Below the pieces are notes generated by a model. It ran no database searches and was not told the DNA's origin. It worked only from the letters and a program-made list of their open reading frames with translations. The translations under genes and the position numbers were made by a program. From positions 1,458,621 through 1,522,620 of the forward strand of contig CP006977.1 of assembly GCA_000508305.1 (NCBI GenBank): a stretch of DNA of 64,000 bases. Direction: 5' to 3'. Source of the DNA: Sulfolobus acidocaldarius SUSAZ (GTDB lineage Archaea > Thermoproteota > Thermoprotei_A > Sulfolobales > Sulfolobaceae). Below, one piece after another: positions 8,603 to 17,438 of this stretch (its first letter is position 1; every line of letters starts with the position of its first letter).

Positions 8603-8976
8603 TATTCTTTATTGACAGTAATATCTTCGTGTATTCTAAGATAAATGATAAAAAGTACGGGGAGTGTTGTAAAAGGATAGTCAGGGATATATACGCTGGA
8701 AAGATAAATGGAGTTATTGATTCTGTTAATCTACTAGAAATTGCCAATGCTCTTAGAAAACTAGGAATAAGGGACGTTGAAGAGGAGATACTTGCAATAC
8801 TATCCCTACCGATAAGAGTAGTTGACGTAAGGAAAGAGGATGTAGTTGAAGCAGTAAAACATGAGGGACTTTCTCCATATGATTCACTTCACCTACTAAT
8901 AGCTAAAAGGTTTGAGGCAAAAATAATATCCGCAGACAAGGACTTTAAAGACAGGATAGATCCTTGCAATGTTTAA
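8599..8976 (+). CDS. vapC: PIN-domain ribonuclease toxin (VapC)
   Basis: This is a 125-residue PIN-domain protein. The acidic metal-binding set is complete: D6 (FIDSNIF), E47 (NLLEIANA), D95 (SPYDSLHLL) and D113/D115 (SADKDF). VapC toxins cut specific RNAs with Mg or Mn. It is co-translated with the AbrB-type antitoxin upstream (ATGA-type overlap). Sulfolobales carry many vapBC pairs, some linked to heat stress. The target is unknown. Confidence 0.9.
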   Translation: MIFFIDSNIFVYSKINDKKYGECCKRIVRDIYAGKINGVIDSVNLLEIANALRKLGIRDVEEEILAILSLPIRVVDVRKEDVVEAVKHEGLSPYDSLHLLIAKRFEAKIISADKDFKDRIDPCNV

Positions 8977-9189
8977 TCACGGCTTAAAGAGGATGTATTT
9001 CGTCTCTTCCATGATTCCTATCTCTAAAAAGCCCCTTTAGCGAGAAAAAAGGTGAGAGAGACAAAGTCACTCACTAGCTCTTTTTCACCTGTAATGCCGA
9101 GTGAAGAATTTAATAAATTTCAATGGGTAAAAAGGCTTGTAGAATGGGATTAATAAGTTTTATAACAAACTATATGAGAATGTCATATT

Positions 9190-10113
9190 ATGAAGTTGCT
9201 TCAATTCTCACCAAACTTAGGCGAGCAGAAAAGGATCGGAGTATATCATGAAGGAAAAGTTATAGACCTTGTGAAGGCTTATGAGATAGTCTACGATGCT
9301 ATACCACCTAATTGGTTTTTCAACATGAGAGATCTAATTGAGGGAGGAGAGGGTTCGTTATACCTCGTAAGAAAGGTCTTAGACGATTTTAAGAAGCTGG
9401 ACAGTGTCAGAAAGAGAAGTGCTGAGTTAGACCCTGAAAGCATCATATATTATCCTCCAATAACAGACCCTGAGAAGATATTTTTGTTAGCAGTGAATTA
9501 CAAGGCTCACGGTAATGAGACTAACAATAACCCTCCAAAAGAACCATATATCTTCACAAAGTTCAACAACACTTTAGTTGGGCACAATCAACCTGTACTA
9601 TTTCCTAAGGCATCAAATAAAGTAGACTATGAGATAGAGTTAGCTGTGATAATGGGTAAAAGAGCTAAGTACGTCAATTCCTCGAGGGCACTAGATTATG
9701 TGTTTGGATACACTATATTTAACGATATTAGTTTTAGAGATAAGCAATTTCCTCCTGAGACACCATATGGTATGAGATGGGTACATGGAAAGGGTTTAGA
9801 CACTGCTGCACCAATGGGACCATGGATAGTGACCAGGGATGAAATAGGTAATATTAACAACCTAAGACTTACATTAAGGGTAAATGGCGAAATAAGGCAA
9901 GACGCTTACGCTGAGGACATGATATTTAAGGTAGACCAGATAATAGAGTACCTGTCTAACGGAATAACCCTGAAGCCAGGAGATGTGATATCAACTGGTA
10001 CTCCATCTGGAGTAGCCTTAGCGACAGGGAAATATCTGAAGCCAGGAGATGTTATGGAAGCTGAAATAAGCAAAATTGGAGTACTTAGGAATAACCTTGT
10101 AGAAGAAAAATAG
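9190..10113 (+). CDS. Fumarylacetoacetate hydrolase (FAH) family protein
   Basis: This encodes 307 residues: an N-terminal cap (1-90) followed by the FAH catalytic domain. The metal ligands are visible as E148 and E150 in DYEIEL and D179 in FND. The FAH superfamily includes acylpyruvate hydrolases, 2-keto-3-deoxy-sugar dehydratases and aromatic meta-cleavage hydrolases. A sugar-acid dehydratase (the KdaD type of Sulfolobus) and an acylpyruvate hydrolase are both possible. Its place beside aromatic/acyl-CoA genes slightly favours a hydrolase. It is monocistronic and the start ATG is well supported by the family N-terminus (MKLLQF). Confidence 0.85.
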   Translation: MKLLQFSPNLGEQKRIGVYHEGKVIDLVKAYEIVYDAIPPNWFFNMRDLIEGGEGSLYLVRKVLDDFKKLDSVRKRSAELDPESIIYYPPITDPEKIFLLAVNYKAHGNETNNNPPKEPYIFTKFNNTLVGHNQPVLFPKASNKVDYEIELAVIMGKRAKYVNSSRALDYVFGYTIFNDISFRDKQFPPETPYGMRWVHGKGLDTAAPMGPWIVTRDEIGNINNLRLTLRVNGEIRQDAYAEDMIFKVDQIIEYLSNGITLKPGDVISTGTPSGVALATGKYLKPGDVMEAEISKIGVLRNNLVEEK

Positions 10114-10145
10114 CAAAAAGCATATTTTTAACTCTCCTCATTTAC

Positions 10146-10188
10146 AAAATGACGAAAGCCTCGCCCTTCAGGGCGGAGAGGAAGTCAG
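10146..10188 (+). mobile_element. 43-bp IS605-like remnant: left end fused to right end
   Basis: A TTTAC sequence is followed by the left-end signature ATGACGAAAGCCTCGCC. It passes directly into the right-end signature AGGGCGGAGAGGAAGTCAG, and both match the ends of the full tnpB element at 33765-35084. Left and right ends both contain CCTCGCC, so an internal deletion through that repeat would give this product. It still forms a GC-rich hairpin. Confidence 0.7.
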
Positions 10189-10222
10189 CCAGTGCTGAAT
10201 CCACTAAACGTAACGACAATCA

Positions 10223-10244
10223 AATATTACGAGAATATTACGAG
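10223..10244. repeat. Perfect tandem repeat, 11 bp twice
   Basis: AATATTACGAG occurs twice head to tail, 35 nt after the 43-bp element remnant. It may be chance in AT-rich DNA or a regulatory site of the methyltransferase gene 135 nt downstream. Confidence 0.6.
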
Positions 10245-10378
10245 AGAAAAAACTAGCAACGTGAAGCAGTTGATCAAGTATAACGGAAATTAAATCCATG
10301 CTATTTTAGACAGTACATATTCAGTTTATTTCAAAAGCACTCACAAATCTTTATAATGGCACTTACAAATGTAATCGT

Positions 10379-10915
10379 ATGAAGAACGTAGAAGACAGAA
10401 GGATAAGTCCTTTGATACTTTCCTTACCATTAAGGAGGTTAATTGAAAGTGAGGACGATTTCATAGGTTATGTGAAACCAGGTATGATAGTTCTGGATCA
10501 TGGTTGTGGTCCAGGGTACTACACATTTTCCCTAGCTAGAAAGGTTGGTGATAAAGGGGTAGTTTATGCTTTAGACTCTGACGAAAGGCAAATAAGGATT
10601 CTATCCAGCAAACTGGAGAGAGAAGGGATAAGAAATGTGAAAACCCTTGTGTCAAGAGACCTTTCTCCAATACCAACAAACTCCATTGATTTTGTCCTTT
10701 CCAAGGATGTATTATGCTGTACAGTTTTGCATAAAGAGTTGGCTGACGAAATAAAGAGAGTATTAAAGCCGGGCGGTTTAGCGTTTGTTTCAATTCGAAA
10801 GGGATTGGGTTCTGACCCCAGGAACATAAGCGCCAAAGAGTTATTCTCGTTATTTCCTGATAGCGTAAAAAGGTATCAAGGTCTGTTGTCCGCATGGGTG
10901 TTATATAAGAAATAA
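10379..10915 (+). CDS. SAM-dependent class I methyltransferase
   Basis: This is a 178-residue Rossmann-fold methyltransferase of the UbiE/Methyltransf_11 type. Motif I is VLDHGCGPGYYT (about residues 39-50), motif II has an acidic residue in YALDSDE (about 63-69), and the post-motif segment is EIKRVLKPGGLAFVS (about 124-138). The substrate is not readable. It is cytosolic and monocistronic, with a TATA-like AATCTTTATAATGG about 26 nt upstream of the ATG. The antisense frames across it are non-coding shadows. Confidence 0.85.
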   Translation: MKNVEDRRISPLILSLPLRRLIESEDDFIGYVKPGMIVLDHGCGPGYYTFSLARKVGDKGVVYALDSDERQIRILSSKLEREGIRNVKTLVSRDLSPIPTNSIDFVLSKDVLCCTVLHKELADEIKRVLKPGGLAFVSIRKGLGSDPRNISAKELFSLFPDSVKRYQGLLSAWVLYKK

Positions 10916-11075
10916 TTTCTTGTATCTGCAGAGTCTGACAAATTTTGAGGAAAGCACATAGTTGGTTACTTGATGATACATTTCATTCACTGAACTGTTG
11001 AAGCTCCTCAGTCTTGTGGAAATAAAATTATCGAAGCAAGTATATTAATAAACGAAGTTAATATAATTATTATTA

Positions 11076-13061
11076 ATGAAATATACTATTCTTGTGTTTG
11101 TCTTCCTACTTATAGCTTTACTTCTTATTTCAAATATAGCTTATGCTGAAAACGAAACCAGAACTCCAATTAAACATGTGATAATAATATTCATGGAGAA
11201 TCACAGCTTTGACAACTTCTTTGGAGTTTATCCAACTGGAGGAGTAAATGAAAGTTTGAGCAATGAGTTAATGAAACCCAATAATTTACTGGGATTACCT
11301 GTTCTAAGCCAGCTTAAGCCTGTCCCTAACGGCACTTATGTTACAGTGGATCCTAATGAAGGCTATATTCCGTATCACCAGGACTGGAACGGTGGAAAGA
11401 TGGATGGCTTTCTTCAAGGTTCAGGTCCACAAGGTCTCACTTACTACACAGTGTCACAGTTAGCTCCACTGTGGGATTTAGCAGAGGAATACGGATTGGC
11501 AGACAATTACTTCTCTCCTGTAATGTCAGAGAGTGCGCCCAATCATCTTTACCTCTATGCAGCTTATTCACCAGTTATAGACGACTACGGTCCTCCTCCT
11601 TATATACCGTTTAATGAGACAATATTTGCTGAACTAAGCCAGTATGGAGTAAGCTGGGGATATTACATCTTTAACGCCTCTGATTGGGGTCAATCTGACT
11701 TAAAGTACTTCAGTGGAGTAAAGGACTACCTTAACCACGTGCGCAGTTGGTCTACCTTCATAGACCAATTGAATAACGGTACTCTCCCATCAGTATCATG
11801 GATTTTACCAAGTCCGACGACAGATATGGGTCCTCCTGCAAATGTGTTACAAGGTGAAATGTGGTTACTCTACATCGTTAATGCAATAATGAGGAGTCCT
11901 GAGTGGATCAGTACTGCTATATTTATAACCTTTGATGAGGCAGGAGGTTATTATGACCATGTACCTCCTCCTGTATTTCAAGGACAACAGTTGGGTGAGA
12001 GAGTTCCTTTAATAGTTATATCACCTTACAGCAAGGAAGATTATATCTCAAATACACTCTTGACACATGCTAGCTTAATAGCCTTTATAGATTATAATTG
12101 GGGTCTACCAGCTCTTAATAAGTTTGTATTAAATAGTTATCTCCCTCTAGATTTCTTCAATTTCACTCAACCTCCAAGACCTCCAGTAAATATGTCAGGT
12201 TTTCCCATTCCCTCCTCACCTTATTTCACATTCAATAATAGCGTTGTACAGGAGTACAGTAATTTAGGTAAACTATTTCCTCTCCCACCACAAATACCAT
12301 TTAACAAACTTGGTTGTCCACGTTCAGGGTCTACTAACCTTACTTTAGCCTCTATATCTTCGAAAGTTTACGTAACCAATAATGTGAGTTACACTCCTCT
12401 ACCCTTGACACCTCAATTCTTATTATTAATTGGAGGTATACAGTTGTTAGCGGCGATTGTCTCACAGAAATATTCACTGAGAGAGTCCAGTAAGTTGTTT
12501 AGAGTGGTGGAGCAATTAGCCATATGTATTCTTGGTTTTCTGTTAATCTCAAGCATGGGGGGATCCATTCTAGATTTCATTGGTGTCATTAACTACGGAG
12601 GTTATGTAGGTGAGTCAATACCAATTCTAGAGGGATTAATCATTGGTGTGCTTGTCCTTAGTGTTGTAGGTTACCTTCTGAGTAAATTTATCGGGAGTTT
12701 TTGGTTACCCATCTTACTTACTGTGGTACTACCTATAATAGACTACATAATTTTCTATTTGGAAGCTAACCAAATCTACGTATTTGGTGACACACTGTTA
12801 GGATTTGGCGCATTTCTTTCAGCCTCTCCTTCAATACTTATTTCGTTCTTGGTTTCAAGGGAATTCAGCAAGAGAAGGTGGGTGTTAATCCTTGTTTTAG
12901 TAATCCTTTCATCTTTAATAACAGTTGTGATAGCGAATGAATACATAGCCCTAGGACAGCCAGGAATTTCCACTCTCTTGTTGCCAATAACCTTAATTAC
13001 TATCCCCTTCACTGCTGTCTTTAGTCTGATCAAGGTAATTAAAGTGAAGGTAGCTAAGTAA
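11076..13061 (+). CDS. Secreted, membrane-anchored phosphoesterase (AcpA/phospholipase C family)
   Basis: This 661-residue protein has a signal peptide (1-24), a catalytic domain at about 30-370 and then six or seven membrane helices at about 440-655. Family motifs are MENHSFDNFFG (40-50), SESAPNHLY (about 155) and FDEAGGYYDHVPPP (about 287-300), which hold the metal and nucleophile residues of acid phosphatase AcpA and bacterial phospholipases C. It should hydrolyse phosphomonoesters or phosphodiesters outside the cell. The multi-helix C-terminal membrane domain is longer than in bacterial relatives. A TATA-like AAGTATATTAATAAAC lies about 30 nt upstream. It is monocistronic. Confidence 0.85.
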   Translation: MKYTILVFVFLLIALLLISNIAYAENETRTPIKHVIIIFMENHSFDNFFGVYPTGGVNESLSNELMKPNNLLGLPVLSQLKPVPNGTYVTVDPNEGYIPYHQDWNGGKMDGFLQGSGPQGLTYYTVSQLAPLWDLAEEYGLADNYFSPVMSESAPNHLYLYAAYSPVIDDYGPPPYIPFNETIFAELSQYGVSWGYYIFNASDWGQSDLKYFSGVKDYLNHVRSWSTFIDQLNNGTLPSVSWILPSPTTDMGPPANVLQGEMWLLYIVNAIMRSPEWISTAIFITFDEAGGYYDHVPPPVFQGQQLGERVPLIVISPYSKEDYISNTLLTHASLIAFIDYNWGLPALNKFVLNSYLPLDFFNFTQPPRPPVNMSGFPIPSSPYFTFNNSVVQEYSNLGKLFPLPPQIPFNKLGCPRSGSTNLTLASISSKVYVTNNVSYTPLPLTPQFLLLIGGIQLLAAIVSQKYSLRESSKLFRVVEQLAICILGFLLISSMGGSILDFIGVINYGGYVGESIPILEGLIIGVLVLSVVGYLLSKFIGSFWLPILLTVVLPIIDYIIFYLEANQIYVFGDTLLGFGAFLSASPSILISFLVSREFSKRRWVLILVLVILSSLITVVIANEYIALGQPGISTLLLPITLITIPFTAVFSLIKVIKVKVAK

Positions 13062-13129
13062 TTTGGCTAGAATTAAGTGAAGCTGACATAAGGAAGAAGT
13101 TGTTTTTCCTCACTCTAATTTTTTCAATT

Positions 13130-13825
13130 TTAATTGTGTGTATATTTTTTCAGAGCAACAGAATCTAAGCCGATTTTCACTAGTTTTTCATTTAATTTAC
13201 TTGCTAATCTGCTTTCGCTCTCCTCTGTAAGCCAGTTCTTTACTCCATAAGAGAATAGCTTATCCAGTTTAAGTTTCCTCATCTGTTCATAGATGTCATT
13301 TAGTCTAGGTAACCAGAAGTTTAATGCTCCCTGTATCTTATTTCTGTTCTCTCTCGAAAGTCTGATTATCTCGTTCTCGCTAAACATGATGTGGTACTCA
13401 TCATCCTTTACTATACTTTTAGCCAACTTACTTAATGGTTCGTATTCACAATCCATAAGTGAATTCATCATAATTACGTTGTAATTGTCGATTACGAAAA
13501 TAAATGCCACGGCGTCCTCCCATGTAAATAAGGGCAAATTAAAGGGCTCTAACCTATGTAATCCCAGTCTCAGTTCTTGTAGCTCTTTAACCTTATCCTT
13601 CTCACCAAAGTCCTCAATCATACGGGACATCTGCCATGCGTGGTTCAGCTCATCTGCGACAAACCTAGCAGTAAATAGTCTGGAGTCCACAGTGGGGGAG
13701 TTCACTAGCCATGGAGATGATTGCTCGACAACAGCTAGTTTAGAATCAGCAATGACAAAGATTAGATCTAAGAGTTCTTTCTTCAGCCCTTCATCTTTTA
13801 TCTCACTGGGAGTTTTAATTGTCAT
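13130..13825 (-). CDS. PaaA/PaaC-like ferritin-fold oxygenase subunit (second of a tandem pair)
   Basis: This is a 231-residue helical protein of the phenylacetyl-CoA epoxidase (PaaA/PaaC, Paa_catabol) family. A complete set of potential diiron ligands is present: E34, E59 and H62 (ADELNH), E103 (WEDAVAF), and E143 with H145 (DEYH). In bacterial PaaABC the structural subunit PaaC is not the catalytic one, so full retention here is notable. It lies 9 nt downstream of its larger paralogue and surely forms a complex with it. The likely role is oxygenation of an aryl- or acyl-CoA. PaaB, PaaD and PaaE partners are not seen in the window. Confidence 0.8.
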   Translation of the reverse strand: MTIKTPSEIKDEGLKKELLDLIFVIADSKLAVVEQSSPWLVNSPTVDSRLFTARFVADELNHAWQMSRMIEDFGEKDKVKELQELRLGLHRLEPFNLPLFTWEDAVAFIFVIDNYNVIMMNSLMDCEYEPLSKLAKSIVKDDEYHIMFSENEIIRLSRENRNKIQGALNFWLPRLNDIYEQMRKLKLDKLFSYGVKNWLTEESESRLASKLNEKLVKIGLDSVALKKYTHN

Positions 13826-13834
13826 TATTTGTCC

Positions 13835-14605
13835 CTAAAGAACTCTCCTGTTCTTGTAGGAATCAGGTAATTCTAAACCAAGTGGCGATATTAGTTCCTC
13901 TACGTCCTTCATGTACATCTTTCTCATCTCGTCATTACTCCACTTCTTTAAGCCGTATTTGTAAGCTAACTCAATAGTTCTAGACCTGGAGTGCCCAAAC
14001 ATGTCTAAGCCTCTGGGGTACCATTTATTAATTAACTTTTGGGCTATGTCCCTCTTTCCGCTCTCTACAAGCCTCTTTATTCCAGTGTAGCCAAAGTTTA
14101 TGTGAAACTCCTCTTCCATTAACATTGTTGGTATTATCCTTGAGAGGGGACCAAAACTTGAATCTTCAAAAGCCATTAATTGGTAAAGACCGACCCTGTC
14201 AATTAAGAACGTGAAGGCTATTGTGTCCTCCCATAAGTTGAAAGGCATGTTAAAAGCGTCTAACCTGTGCTTACCCATCCTAGTGGCTAGGAGTTCCTCT
14301 GCAATTCTTTTTCCTGGTTCGCCAAATTCCTTGAGCACTTGTATGACCTGCCATCCGTGTCTCATTTCATCTGCCATAATTCTGGCTATAGTAACCCTTT
14401 CAGTGAGACTAGGGGCGTGAAATAGCCAATATAGATGTTGTTCAATTGAGGCAAATTCTGTATCCCCTTGGACACTCAGCAATTTTAATAGAACCTCCAC
14501 AGCCTCCTGTGGGAGTTCGTAAACTGACTCAAACTTCCTAATACCTGTGAAGTCGCCCCAGTTGATAACCCTCTTTGGTTTCTTATACTCCCATTTTGTT
14601 ACCAT
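13835..14605 (-). CDS. PaaA-like ferritin-fold oxygenase subunit
   Basis: This is about 256 residues from the ATG at 14605. A longer reading frame reaches 14695, but a TATA box (14626-14633) sits inside that extension about 26 nt before 14605, and homology-like sequence begins at MVTKWEY. The diiron ligands are E55 (ASIEQ), E80 and H83 (ADEMRH), E126 (WEDTIAF), and E165 with H168 (EEEFH). It is paralogous to the gene 9 nt downstream. The pair is divergent from a crotonase with a shared 160-bp promoter region. The likely role is CoA-thioester epoxidation or hydroxylation in aromatic catabolism, inferred from family and neighbours. Confidence 0.82.
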   Translation of the reverse strand: MVTKWEYKKPKRVINWGDFTGIRKFESVYELPQEAVEVLLKLLSVQGDTEFASIEQHLYWLFHAPSLTERVTIARIMADEMRHGWQVIQVLKEFGEPGKRIAEELLATRMGKHRLDAFNMPFNLWEDTIAFTFLIDRVGLYQLMAFEDSSFGPLSRIIPTMLMEEEFHINFGYTGIKRLVESGKRDIAQKLINKWYPRGLDMFGHSRSRTIELAYKYGLKKWSNDEMRKMYMKDVEELISPLGLELPDSYKNRRVL

Positions 14606-14625
14606 GTTATAATTTTCACATTTAG

Positions 14626-14746
14626 CGTATATAACGCTTTCTATACGTGTTACGTTTTTAGCGAAAATCTCGTAATTTTTGAGACTTATGAACAATTTCT
14701 ATACGTTTATTTTACGCGCATTAAACATAACATAAAGTATATAAAT
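14626..14746. promoter_or_regulatory. Divergent promoter region with an 11-bp direct repeat
   Basis: TATA boxes face both ways: 14626-14633 for the PaaA-like gene and AGTATATAAAT at 14736-14746 for the crotonase. Between them TTTCTATACGT occurs twice (14638-14648 and 14696-14706). The ACGTATA core also appears upstream of the CoA ligase (17373-17379) and of the PaaX-like gene (19145-19151), so it may be an operator of PaaX. That link is inference. Confidence 0.5.
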
Positions 14747-14767
14747 AAGGAATTACAGTCATCTATC

Positions 14768-15571
14768 ATGGGTCTGTCAGAGTTATCACCAAAGTTCTTC
14801 AGGATAGAAGTGGAAGACGGAGTAGGTATAGTGAAGCTAAATAGACCTCCAGCAAATGCCCATAACCTGGAAATGCTCAGAGAACTTGATAACATAATCG
14901 TGGAGTCCAGGTTCGATGACGATGTAAAGGTGATAGTAATAATGAGTAATACTCCTAGATTTTTCTCTGCTGGGTTTGACATAAACGAGATAAAAGACAA
15001 ATCCCCTGAGTACATTGGTCTCTCCAGTCAGTACAGCAAGGAAGTTATGCTTAGAATGATGTCCACAAGGAAGCTTATCATAGCTTCCATTAATGGGCAT
15101 TGTATGGGTGGTGGATTGGAACTAGCAATGGCTTGTGATATAAGGTTCATTGCAGATGACGATAACATTAAATTAGGTATGCCAGAGGTCTCTAACCTTG
15201 CTCTTATCCCAGGGGAAGGAGGAACACAATTTTTAGCTAGGATAATAGGTAGGTCTAAGGCGATATATCTTATGACTACAGGCAAGACTCTTACTCCAAA
15301 GGAAGCCTATGAGTTGGGACTTGTTGAGAGACTCGTGGAACCAGAGAAGTTGTACACAGAAACCATGGATTTTGCAAGGAAGGTCGCTAGTGGTCCTGCT
15401 AAGGCAGTGGGATTTGCAAAGTTAGCTGTTAATGAAGGTTTAGATATACCTCTGTACACTGCTTTTGCACTAGAAAGAGAAATGCAGAATCAGGCGTTAG
15501 CCTCAGAAGATGCCAAGGAGGGTGCAAGGGCATTCTTTGAGAAGAGGAAGCCAGTGTTCAGGGGCAAATAG
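14768..15571 (+). CDS. Enoyl-CoA hydratase/isomerase (crotonase family)
   Basis: This is a 267-residue crotonase-fold enzyme. The oxyanion-hole segments SAGFDINE (67-74) and HCMGGGLELA (111-120) are present, as are both acid/base glutamates of true hydratases, E118 (GGLELA) and E140 (GMPEV). It should hydrate or isomerise an unsaturated acyl-CoA, in beta-oxidation or in the lower part of an aryl-CoA pathway (PaaF/PaaG-like). It is transcribed divergently from the PaaA-like pair, and the TATA box about 26 nt upstream suggests a leaderless mRNA. The exact substrate is unknown. Confidence 0.9.
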   Translation: MGLSELSPKFFRIEVEDGVGIVKLNRPPANAHNLEMLRELDNIIVESRFDDDVKVIVIMSNTPRFFSAGFDINEIKDKSPEYIGLSSQYSKEVMLRMMSTRKLIIASINGHCMGGGLELAMACDIRFIADDDNIKLGMPEVSNLALIPGEGGTQFLARIIGRSKAIYLMTTGKTLTPKEAYELGLVERLVEPEKLYTETMDFARKVASGPAKAVGFAKLAVNEGLDIPLYTAFALEREMQNQALASEDAKEGARAFFEKRKPVFRGK

Positions 15572-15756
15572 TTAAAGTTATTTTCACATTGTGCAAACCT
15601 TAGCTTCCAAAACAACTTCATTTCACACTTGAGAGACAACAAATGTCTATGTATTTTAAGTTAATTGAGGAGTCCGGTTTTATGGCTAACCAAGTCTTTA
15701 ACTGTTCTCTTTCCTCTTTTTGTTGAAGCTCTCTAACGTTCATCACTATCGGAAGT

Positions 15757-17043
15757 TTAAAACATCTCGTAAAACACTCTTTCTGAAGATATCAGGTATA
15801 AAAAGATGGATATGGGCATTATTACCTTGTTGTCCCTCATCCCCATATCATCGAGACTTAATATATACCCCTCATTTAACCTTAAGTCGTTATAGTTTGC
15901 ACTCCCATACTTCACCTCCACTCCCAGATTTCTTACCACAAAGTCAACTTCCTTACCGCTCTTTATGAAAGTATATCCAACTTCACCTCCGTATTCTCTA
16001 GCCAAATGTTCACCTACTATTCCCTCAACGACTCTGGGTATCTCATCCCTACTGATATCACCGATTCCTTTGGTATACATTTTCATAACCCTGTATATAA
16101 AGGGGTCAATGAAGTAAACCTTCTTGAAGGATTTATTGTTAAAATGTCCGTTCTCAATTTTCCTGAACACTCTGAAAGTGAATAAATTTTCACCCAGCTC
16201 AAGGTAGCTCTTAACCGTATTGTGTGAACCTATTGAGGTCTTTTTTGCTATTGTGTTTTCGGAGATTCTGCTACCAAGAGAGTCAACTATCTCCCCTATA
16301 ACATCAATAAATATTCTCTCATCCCTGCCTAATTTCGCTAAATCGCTTAATGTCGCATCTTTATAGACACTATATAACTCTAATGGGTTATCGATTAAGT
16401 TTGTGGCTAAGAAGCCTCCTCTTTCAACGTATCTTAATAACGCAGTATTTAACTCCTGTAAGTATGGTAACAAGTCTTTAGCCTTCTCATAACTCTCCTT
16501 AAGGTTGAACAGGTTTATCCTGTCTACGCTAATCTTATTTCGGAAGAATATGTTGAAATAAGTCCTAAAGTTAAGTGGGTAAAAGACTAATTTCTTTAGT
16601 GGTCTTCCTGGTAGTGTCTCCTTCATTAAGTACATTGACGTAGATCCAGTAACGTAAACGATTGAGTCTCTAAAGTATCCAGCATTAAATAAGTGTAGAA
16701 GCCCAACATTCCAGTCCTTTACAAAGGTTATCTCGTCAAGGAAGATGTAACCATTGTTGGGATTAATTAAATTCCTGTACTCATGTATTAGCTCTATTAG
16801 GTCTTCCATGTCCCTCAGAGAATCACATGAGAAGAAAAGGGCTTTTTTAGGATTAGCCTCGCTCTCTAGAACCTCCATTATCGTATTCTTCAGAAAGGTC
16901 GTCTTGCCTACCTGTCTGGGACCCAGTAACAGAATGTTCCCTCGGACGGGAGGTATTCTATAAGGGGAATTAGCTACCTTTCTCACTGTTTCGTCCTCAT
17001 AAATTTTGCTCTTATCACTCCACCAAGGGTTTTGAAAGACCAT
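15757..17043 (-). CDS. AAA-type ATPase with DUF4143 domain
   Basis: This is about 428 residues from the ATG at 17043. An in-frame GTG at 17061 is the alternative, but the product MVFQNPWW fits the family N-terminus and the TATA box at 17066-17073 suits 17043. Walker A is GPRQVGKTT (41-49), and Walker B is in YIFLDEITF, within an AAA_14 ATPase domain. The C-terminal DUF4143 region is PD-(D/E)XK-like (EVDFVVRN, GVEVKYG). These archaeal ATPases are common and poorly understood, with proposed roles in defence, toxin-like systems or DNA handling. A repeated motif array lies just upstream, so expression is probably tightly controlled. Confidence 0.85.
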   Translation of the reverse strand: MVFQNPWWSDKSKIYEDETVRKVANSPYRIPPVRGNILLLGPRQVGKTTFLKNTIMEVLESEANPKKALFFSCDSLRDMEDLIELIHEYRNLINPNNGYIFLDEITFVKDWNVGLLHLFNAGYFRDSIVYVTGSTSMYLMKETLPGRPLKKLVFYPLNFRTYFNIFFRNKISVDRINLFNLKESYEKAKDLLPYLQELNTALLRYVERGGFLATNLIDNPLELYSVYKDATLSDLAKLGRDERIFIDVIGEIVDSLGSRISENTIAKKTSIGSHNTVKSYLELGENLFTFRVFRKIENGHFNNKSFKKVYFIDPFIYRVMKMYTKGIGDISRDEIPRVVEGIVGEHLAREYGGEVGYTFIKSGKEVDFVVRNLGVEVKYGSANYNDLRLNEGYILSLDDMGMRDNKVIMPISIFLYLISSERVFYEMF

Positions 17044-17065
17044 TCGTGATATGAGCGACACATTG

Positions 17066-17148
17066 TTAATATATTGACAAGTTTAATATAAACTTTGTTA
17101 TTGATTGACAACTTTAAGGTAAAACTTGTCATAAGAGTGGCAAGTTTA
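17066..17148 (-). promoter_or_regulatory. Promoter with evenly spaced operator-like repeats
   Basis: The TATA-like box at 17066-17073 serves the ATPase gene. Upstream of it are TGACAAGTTTA (17075), TGACAACTTTA (17106) and TGGCAAGTTTA (17138), in direct orientation at 31-32 bp steps. An inverted AAACTTGTCA lies at 17122-17131. Three-helical-turn spacing suggests cooperative binding of a regulator on one DNA face. Confidence 0.55.
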
Positions 17149-17438
17149 GGAAATCCAATTAGGTTTATATAAACCATCTCACCAGCGATATTACTCCATA
17201 ACGTTTGAAGAAAGGAGTTAATGATCTCCTCACAGACCAATAGTTCCTGTGTTGATTATTCAGATAAAAAATTCCTCTTCTACGATAATCTGTGAACCCA
17301 TATATTAATTTTCAAAACTCCTCCTCCTGATTGCTGTCATTGTAACAGTAGTCTGATATGTACGACAATTTTACGTATAACAATTTTAGAATAAAATGCT
17401 TAAATACTGATTTATAAAAAATATATTTAGGAAATAGC
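17149..17438. other. Intergenic region ahead of the CoA ligase
   Basis: No gene seen. ACAATTTTA occurs twice, 15 bp apart (17365-17373 and 17380-17388), around an ACGTATA core. A TATA-like TTATAAAAAATATA lies about 28 nt before the ligase ATG. Confidence 0.45.

Noticed and set aside
10536-10895. Antisense frames inside the methyltransferase gene
   Set aside because: The plus strand has clear SAM-binding motifs. The antisense products are low-quality and rich in residues typical of shadows.
13293-13838. Plus-strand frames across the PaaA/PaaC-like genes
   Set aside because: Both minus-strand genes have full ligand sets. The opposite frames are Ser-rich shadows.
17075-17148. CRISPR array
   Set aside because: The repeats are only 11 bp, imperfect and include an inverted copy, so operator sites fit better. 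No cas genes are present.
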